Origin: an uncultured Clostridia bacterium
GTDB lineage: Bacteria > Bacillota > Clostridia > Oscillospirales > Acutalibacteraceae
Length of the DNA stretch: 9,398 bases
Direction: 5' to 3'
NCBI GenBank assembly: GCA_946186535.1
Contig: CAMHNT010000080.1
Coordinates: 1-9,398, forward strand
A model generated the notes under the pieces. It was not told the DNA's origin, did not search any database, and saw nothing but the letters and a program-made list of their open reading frames with translations. Shown here in pieces: positions 6,152 to 9,398 of this stretch (positions within the stretch are counted from its first letter, which is position 1; each line of letters starts with the position of its first letter). Made by a program: the position numbers and the translations under genes.

Positions 6152-6202
6152 AAAAAAACAGGAAAAGGACGTCCGGATTATCGGAGCGCCCTTTCCCTGT
6201 TT
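6152..6202 (-). terminator. Rho-independent terminator of the M23 gene
   Basis: A long interrupted hairpin (arms about 6156-6175 and 6182-6202; AAACAGG pairs CCTGTTT, AAAGG pairs CCTTT, then a CCG/CGG cap) followed on the - strand by seven T residues (complement of 6152-6158). It begins about 20 bp after the TAA at 6222-6224. Confidence 0.85.
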
Positions 6203-6221
6203 TGTTTTGGGGTTATTTATC

Positions 6222-7757
6222 TTAATATAAGTAGTTGGCTGGATTAACGTACTCACCGTTTTCAATGATTTCGAAATGGAGGTGAGGTCCTGTTGAGTCA
6301 CCTGTCGAACCGACAGCCGCAATTGTCTGTCCCTGTTCAACGTAGGTGCCGGAAGCAACATAAATATCGCTGCACTGTGCGTACAATGTCTGATATCCGT
6401 TGCCGTGATCTATAATCAAATAGCAGCCGTAATTTTCACTGCCATAATCGAAAACTGCTGTGGTAACATAACCGCTTGCCGATGCAACTATCGGCTGACC
6501 CTCTGCAGAAGGGCCAGAAATATCTATACCCTTGTGGAGCTTTTCACCCTGATAACCAAACTCGTTTGTTATCGAACCACAGTTAGGTGCCGGCCAGATG
6601 AATCCCGATGACGAAGTTTTTGTTACGTTTTCCTGAGCAGACTCTGTTTCTGAGGATACATCGCTGTCTGTACCGGATTTTGATGTATCGGTATCTTTAG
6701 CCTTGCTGTCGGAATCGTTATTGTCGGTATCAGTGCCGGACTTTGAATCGCTGTCTGTGTCGGAATCAAGAACCTTTGCTTCGCTTGCGTGTTCGCTGTC
6801 CGCCGAAACAGTGATAACCCTGTTAACAGGCTTCTTTGTTGCAGTAACCTTAACGTGCTCGACTTCGATCTGAGTTCCGTCGATGTATGTCACACGGTTT
6901 GTAGCAACACCCTCGCCGATCTGACCTTTTGTTGTTTCTTTTTCATAACCGCTTTCCTTAGTGGCGTCAACAACATATTCGGTCTTATATTTTATTTTAA
7001 CGTTCTGCTCCTGCAAAACGATTGTTTTATAGCTTATCTCAACGTTGTTTTCAAGTCTTTCTTTGATAGTATCCTTGTCCACAACGGAGCTTCTTGCATA
7101 AAGTCCTATTTCAAGTGAAACGCTGCTGTTGAACTCAATGCTGTCAACCTTGCCGAGTTCGCTTGCCTTTTTCTGTTCTGCTTCAAGAAGCTCATTGAGA
7201 ACCTCCTCGGCTTCTTCCTGATTTTCAAGCGCGCCTACGAATGTATCGTCAACGAAAACACCGCATATCTGATCGGCAAGAACGTTGTCATTCGCAAGTA
7301 TCGAACGGCTAAGCTCTGTTGAATTCTGAAGATCTGATGTATTATTAATGACAGCAACTTTGTATTTAGGCTCGTCCTCGAGAGTATCGAGGCTTTTGTT
7401 TATTATTTTGCTGTCAATAAGACTGGTGGCTTCTTCGATAACTCCTGCGTTATCGACTACTCCGATCTGTTCGTCGTTGTAGGAAACAACAAGACCGAAC
7501 TGGAGAGAATTCATATATGAAACTGTAGAAACGAGGAGAGCCAGAGCAACCAGCGGCATAAAGTTATTCACAAACTTCGAACGTCTTTCTCTCTTCTTGT
7601 TGAGACGTCTTTCTTCCTGTCTGATATATCTCTCTTCTCTGATTTGTTCAATTGATTTTATATTTTCTTCATCGTAATAATCCGATGAACCTGAGGCAAA
7701 ATTATCAAGTAACTCAGGAGTTACAACGATATCCTCTTCATTCTCAAAGTATGACAT
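6222..7757 (-). CDS. Membrane-anchored M23-family peptidoglycan endopeptidase with a G5 domain
   Basis: A 511-residue wall hydrolase or wall-remodelling factor. Residues 1-64 are a charged cytoplasmic tail rich in Glu and Arg. Residues 66-84 are a single membrane helix, so the rest is outside. Residues 95-240 form a region I cannot name that includes GVFVDDTFVGALENQEE (166-182). A G5 domain spans about 248-318 (KTEYVVDATKESGYEKE, then VTYIDGTQIE). Residues 329-378 are an Asp/Ser/Thr/Lys-rich linker. The M23 domain (385-511) has zinc ligands in HKGID (H408, D412) and GPHLHFE (H492, H494). The usual YAH(L/C) position reads YAQCS, with Q461 where a conserved histidine normally sits, so activity may be altered. 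AGGGG at 7766-7770 lies 8 nt before the ATG. It is monocistronic with a terminator downstream, next to another wall enzyme on the same strand. Confidence 0.92.
   Translation of the reverse strand: MSYFENEEDIVVTPELLDNFASGSSDYYDEENIKSIEQIREERYIRQEERRLNKKRERRSKFVNNFMPLVALALLVSTVSYMNSLQFGLVVSYNDEQIGVVDNAGVIEEATSLIDSKIINKSLDTLEDEPKYKVAVINNTSDLQNSTELSRSILANDNVLADQICGVFVDDTFVGALENQEEAEEVLNELLEAEQKKASELGKVDSIEFNSSVSLEIGLYARSSVVDKDTIKERLENNVEISYKTIVLQEQNVKIKYKTEYVVDATKESGYEKETTKGQIGEGVATNRVTYIDGTQIEVEHVKVTATKKPVNRVITVSADSEHASEAKVLDSDTDSDSKSGTDTDNNDSDSKAKDTDTSKSGTDSDVSSETESAQENVTKTSSSGFIWPAPNCGSITNEFGYQGEKLHKGIDISGPSAEGQPIVASASGYVTTAVFDYGSENYGCYLIIDHGNGYQTLYAQCSDIYVASGTYVEQGQTIAAVGSTGDSTGPHLHFEIIENGEYVNPANYLY
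6624..6767 (-). repeat. Asp/Ser-rich low-complexity coding segment in the M23 gene
   Basis: This codes for the linker at residues 331-378, made of repeated SDTD, SDSK and SGTD units. Such linkers let an extracellular catalytic domain reach through the wall. The repetition makes length variation by slippage likely between strains. Confidence 0.7.
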
Positions 7758-7810
7758 TCAAACAACCCCTAAAAATAATTATTACACTGTTGTAAAAATT
7801 AACTAATACT

Positions 7811-7819
7811 ATTATAACA
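7811..7819 (-). promoter_or_regulatory. Extended -10 promoter of the M23 gene
   Basis: On the - strand, TGT-TATAAT (7811-7819) has a TGn extension. The best -35 is poor (TTGCAT at 7833-7838, 16-bp spacer). Transcription would begin near 7804, about 47 nt before the ATG. A small inverted repeat, TTACA/TGTAA (7783-7796), lies in the leader. Confidence 0.5.
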
Positions 7820-7839
7820 AATTGTTACAGAAATGCAAC

Positions 7840-8061
7840 CCTTTTTAATCAGATTTGTAATCTTCGTTAATTTTGCACAATTGAACAATATTTATTATAT
7901 TTGTTTTTCGTCGTTTTATACTTATAAAATCAGATTTCTACAATTTAACCTGTAATTTTTATTCTTTGAAAGTAAAAATTTACTTTGAAACTATAAATGA
8001 GCAAATTGTTTAACTGATAGTTTATTTGTACAAAAGCTTTTATCAAAATGCCGCAATAAAC
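7840..8061. other. AT-rich gene-free stretch
   Basis: Between the M23 promoter and the terminator at 8062-8097 there is very AT-rich DNA with short T and A runs. I see no frame with a ribosome binding site, no hairpin of note and no repeated block. An unlocated regulatory region for the M23 gene is possible. Confidence 0.5.
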
Positions 8062-8097
8062 AAAAATCCCATACATTGTAAAAACAATGTATGGGAT
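8062..8097 (-). terminator. Rho-independent terminator of the zinc-ribbon/membrane operon
   Basis: A perfect 14-bp stem, ATCCCATACATTGT (8066-8079) and ACAATGTATGGGAT (8084-8097), with an AAAA loop. On the - strand it is followed by TTTTTGTTT. It lies 13 bp past the stop at 8111. The flanking A and T runs would also allow some termination on the + strand. Confidence 0.9.
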
Positions 8098-8110
8098 AAT
8101 GCTTTATAAA

Positions 8111-8545
8111 TTACTGATTTACGTTTGAATTCGAAAAATGCTTGTCGAGCATACGATCAACGAAGCCGATCTTGATAGTACCCTGGTTGAATGCCTTGAA
8201 GCCTAAAACAAGAAATACAAGAGTTTTAAGTACGCTCAAAACATTATTGCAAAGCGATACGAGTCTTGAAACGAAAAGAATTCCAAAGCTGCCGCCAACG
8301 AGTGAAACAACAGAATCAATAAGCGAAATAGCGTCGGGAATCAATCCGATCAGCGTGCTTGCAGCCGAGAAAGAAATCAGAAGTATTACCGCTTTTACTG
8401 AATTCTTTCTGAGCCATTCGTTGGATTCAAACAAAAGAATGTAACCGAGTAAAATCAAAGAAATAAAATAGCCGCTGAAAAGCGTCGAAAAACACATGAT
8501 AGCGCCTAAAAGTCCTACCGAAATTCCAAGCTTAGTTTTCTGCAT
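8111..8545 (-). CDS. Small multi-helix membrane protein, function unknown
   Basis: A 144-residue integral membrane protein. Hydrophobic segments lie at about 7-22, 24-40, 50-69, 84-97 and 104-117, separated by few charged residues. LFESNEWLRKNSVKAV (38-53) is the only conserved-looking polar stretch. The tail (118-144) is hydrophilic and probably cytoplasmic. I recognise no transporter or enzyme motif. The start is supported by GGAGAGGAG (8556-8564), 10 nt before the ATG. This ribosome binding site lies inside the end of the upstream zinc-ribbon gene and the two coding regions overlap by 14 nt, so translation is probably coupled and the two products are likely to work together. A strong terminator ends the operon. 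Confidence 0.85.
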   Translation of the reverse strand: MQKTKLGISVGLLGAIMCFSTLFSGYFISLILLGYILLFESNEWLRKNSVKAVILLISFSAASTLIGLIPDAISLIDSVVSLVGGSFGILFVSRLVSLCNNVLSVLKTLVFLVLGFKAFNQGTIKIGFVDRMLDKHFSNSNVNQ

Positions 8546-9026
8546 TGTTCTCAGACTCCTCTCCGTTCTTATTCAGGTTCAAAGGCGAATTCTCAACCGG
8601 AACAGGAATTGTGTAAGCCGGAACCGTGTTGATTGGAGTTGTGTCAACCGGAGCTTCATTCACAGAAGCCGCAGCTGTAACGTTATATCCGCAGGAGCTG
8701 CAGAAGCCCGAATTTTTGTTAAGCTCTGCTCCGCAGTTAGGGCAGTTCTTGATACCCTTGATATCTCTGATCTGCTGCTGATATTCAAGGATCTTGTTCT
8801 GAGAATTCACGATCTCAGCAATCTGAGCGGCATAAATGTCGGAACCGTTATTGCGGTTAGCCTCAAAATAACTCTTTCCGATCTGCTTGTACAAATCGTC
8901 GATACGCTTCTCTTCATCGGAAATGTAAGAACTTATCTTGGTTGTTTCAGCAAAAATCTTAGTCTGCTGAGCTGCGTCCTGTCCTGCCTGGGAAAGCTTT
9001 TTTCCGAGTTCGTTAAAAAATGACAT
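8532..9026 (-). CDS. Coiled-coil zinc-ribbon protein
   Basis: A 164-residue soluble protein. I chose the ATG at 9026 rather than the in-frame GTG at 9035, because the GGAAGG at 9035-9040 sits 8 nt before the ATG and overlaps the GTG. Residues 1-90 are a long charged helix rich in Gln, Lys and Glu, likely coiled coil (TTKISSYISDEEKRIDDLYKQIG). Residues 95-113 are a four-cysteine zinc ribbon (C95-P-N-C98 and C109-S-S-C112). Residues 118-164 are a Pro/Thr/Asn-rich tail, probably disordered, ending acidic. Proteins of this shape are common in Clostridia and are often paired with small membrane proteins; their job is not known. There is no signal peptide, so it is cytoplasmic, possibly tethered to the membrane partner encoded next. 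The operon leader carries two palindromes, suggesting repressor control. Confidence 0.85.
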   Translation of the reverse strand: MSFFNELGKKLSQAGQDAAQQTKIFAETTKISSYISDEEKRIDDLYKQIGKSYFEANRNNGSDIYAAQIAEIVNSQNKILEYQQQIRDIKGIKNCPNCGAELNKNSGFCSSCGYNVTAAASVNEAPVDTTPINTVPAYTIPVPVENSPLNLNKNGEESENNAEN

Positions 9027-9043
9027 ATTAAACACCTTCCAAT

Positions 9044-9073
9044 ACTTATTGCAATAAGTTGTTATTGCAATAA
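9044..9073 (-). promoter_or_regulatory. Twin palindromic operator before the zinc-ribbon operon
   Basis: Two copies of the perfect 12-bp palindrome TTATTGCAATAA occur at 9046-9057 and 9062-9073. The first extends to a perfect 16-bp palindrome, ACTTATTGCAATAAGT (9044-9059). Centres are 16 bp apart. They fill the space between the -10 box (9076-9081) and the ribosome binding site (9035-9040), covering the predicted transcription start. This is a typical layout for a dimeric repressor binding twice. A repressor gene is not in the window. They could also act as RNA hairpins. Confidence 0.7.
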
Positions 9074-9075
9074 AA

Positions 9076-9084
9076 ATTATACCA
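9076..9084 (-). promoter_or_regulatory. Extended -10 promoter of the zinc-ribbon operon
   Basis: On the - strand, TGG-TATAAT (9076-9084) with no clear -35. The start of transcription falls near 9069, within the second palindrome. Confidence 0.6.
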
Positions 9085-9150
9085 TAAATTTTAAAATCAA
9101 ATCACGAATGTTCTGAAACAATATTGATGTATTCTTGTTTTTAAAATTTG

Positions 9151-9159
9151 TGGTATAAT
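9151..9159 (+). promoter_or_regulatory. Extended -10 promoter pointing into repeat copy 2
   Basis: TGG-TATAAT (9151-9159) reads on the + strand, divergent from the zinc-ribbon operon promoter about 70 bp away. No start codon with a ribosome binding site follows before the repeat at 9220, so the transcript is either a leader of a gene beyond the window or a non-coding RNA that includes the repeat. Confidence 0.5.
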
Positions 9160-9219
9160 TACAAAAGTATTTGAATTTTACGAGGAATAAGCGAGAGGCT
9201 CTTTGTGCGGTGTTGCCTT

Positions 9220-9398
9220 AAATATACTTGATAAGTCGCCTTGGAGCGGCGAGGAAAGTTTGTTTTAACCTTCGGGAAGGGACGCTTTCTGCCAAAGCGT
9301 CTCCCTAAAGGGCAATGTCGTCAACTTAAGAAATTTCCGGCGGAGCGAAGCCGGAAAAAGTTTTGATCCAACTTTTTCAAAAGTTGGCAGTTTCCAAA
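9220..9398 (+). repeat. Hairpin-rich interspersed repeat, copy 2 (runs off the window)
   Basis: Positions 9220-9303 match 2789-2873 nearly base for base, including the TCGCC/GGCGA hairpin (9236-9252) and ACGCTTT/AAAGCGT (9282-9300). The right arm here reads AAAGCGTCTCCC, with two extra bases relative to the perfect AAAGCGTCCC. After that the copies differ in sequence but keep the style: TTTCCGGC/GCCGGAAA (9334-9357) and CCAACTTTT/AAAAGTTGG (9368-9387). The conserved head with a variable, hairpin-rich tail argues for a modular repeat family. Confidence 0.75.

Noticed and set aside
5937..6361. Short - strand frames across the structured element and its flanks (5937-6125 and 6122-6361)
   Set aside because: They run through terminators and the structured element or over the M23 gene, lack ribosome binding sites and have shadow-like composition.
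8142..9023. Long + strand frames opposite the zinc-ribbon/membrane operon (8142-8444 and 8496-9023)
   Set aside because: These are antisense to two genes with good starts, coupling overlap, a promoter and a terminator. The 175-residue frame has no ribosome binding site and a repetitive Arg/Asn shadow composition.

Overview
The window looks like chromosomal DNA from a low-to-moderate GC, Gram-positive member of the Clostridia, most likely a gut Ruminococcus-like organism. This is inference from the AT-rich intergenic DNA, strong AGGAGG-type ribosome binding sites, sigma-A promoters, a diacylglyceryl-type lipoprotein signal, Big_2 and G5 cell-wall domains, and hairpin-rich interspersed repeats. 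No rRNA, tRNA, CRISPR array or intact mobile element is visible.

Positions 1-1135 are a degraded patch. They hold the tail of an unidentified + strand frame, then a possible insertion-sequence end at about 360-386. This abuts the C-terminal half of a membrane-tailed class C beta-lactamase-like serine hydrolase that has lost its N-terminal catalytic part. Two intact + strand genes follow: a six-helix voltage-gated-type potassium channel (1136-1852) and an orphan 263-residue protein (1953-2744) behind a perfect-consensus sigma-A promoter. A hairpin-dense repeat (about 2789-3027) comes next.

Positions 3100-4581 form a regulated efflux unit. A promoter, a structured leader that resembles the yjdF (azaaromatic-sensing) riboswitch class, an expression platform with a T-tract, and a MATE-family efflux pump lie in that order.

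Positions 4584-7757 on the - strand hold two cell-wall hydrolase genes. One is a lipoprotein with two Big_2 domains and a VanY-type D,D-carboxypeptidase. The other is a membrane-anchored protein with a G5 domain, an Asp/Ser-rich linker and an M23 peptidase. They are separated by 312 bp containing a strong terminator and a second structured element of no class I recognise. The MATE and VanY genes converge with only 2 bp between their stop codons.

Positions 7758-8110 are an AT-rich gap with the M23 promoter and a very strong terminator. Positions 8111-9026 are a two-gene - strand operon: a zinc-ribbon/coiled-coil protein, then a multi-helix membrane protein overlapping it by 14 nt. The operon leader carries two copies of a palindrome (core TTATTGCAATAA) between the -10 box and the ribosome binding site, which looks like a double operator. 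A divergent + strand promoter at about 9151 points into a second copy of the hairpin repeat, which runs off the window end.

The most interesting items are the riboswitch-MATE unit, the unexplained structured element at 6030-6126, the twin palindromes before the zinc-ribbon operon, and the hairpin-rich repeat family. I did not find a clear undescribed multi-gene defence or toxin system.
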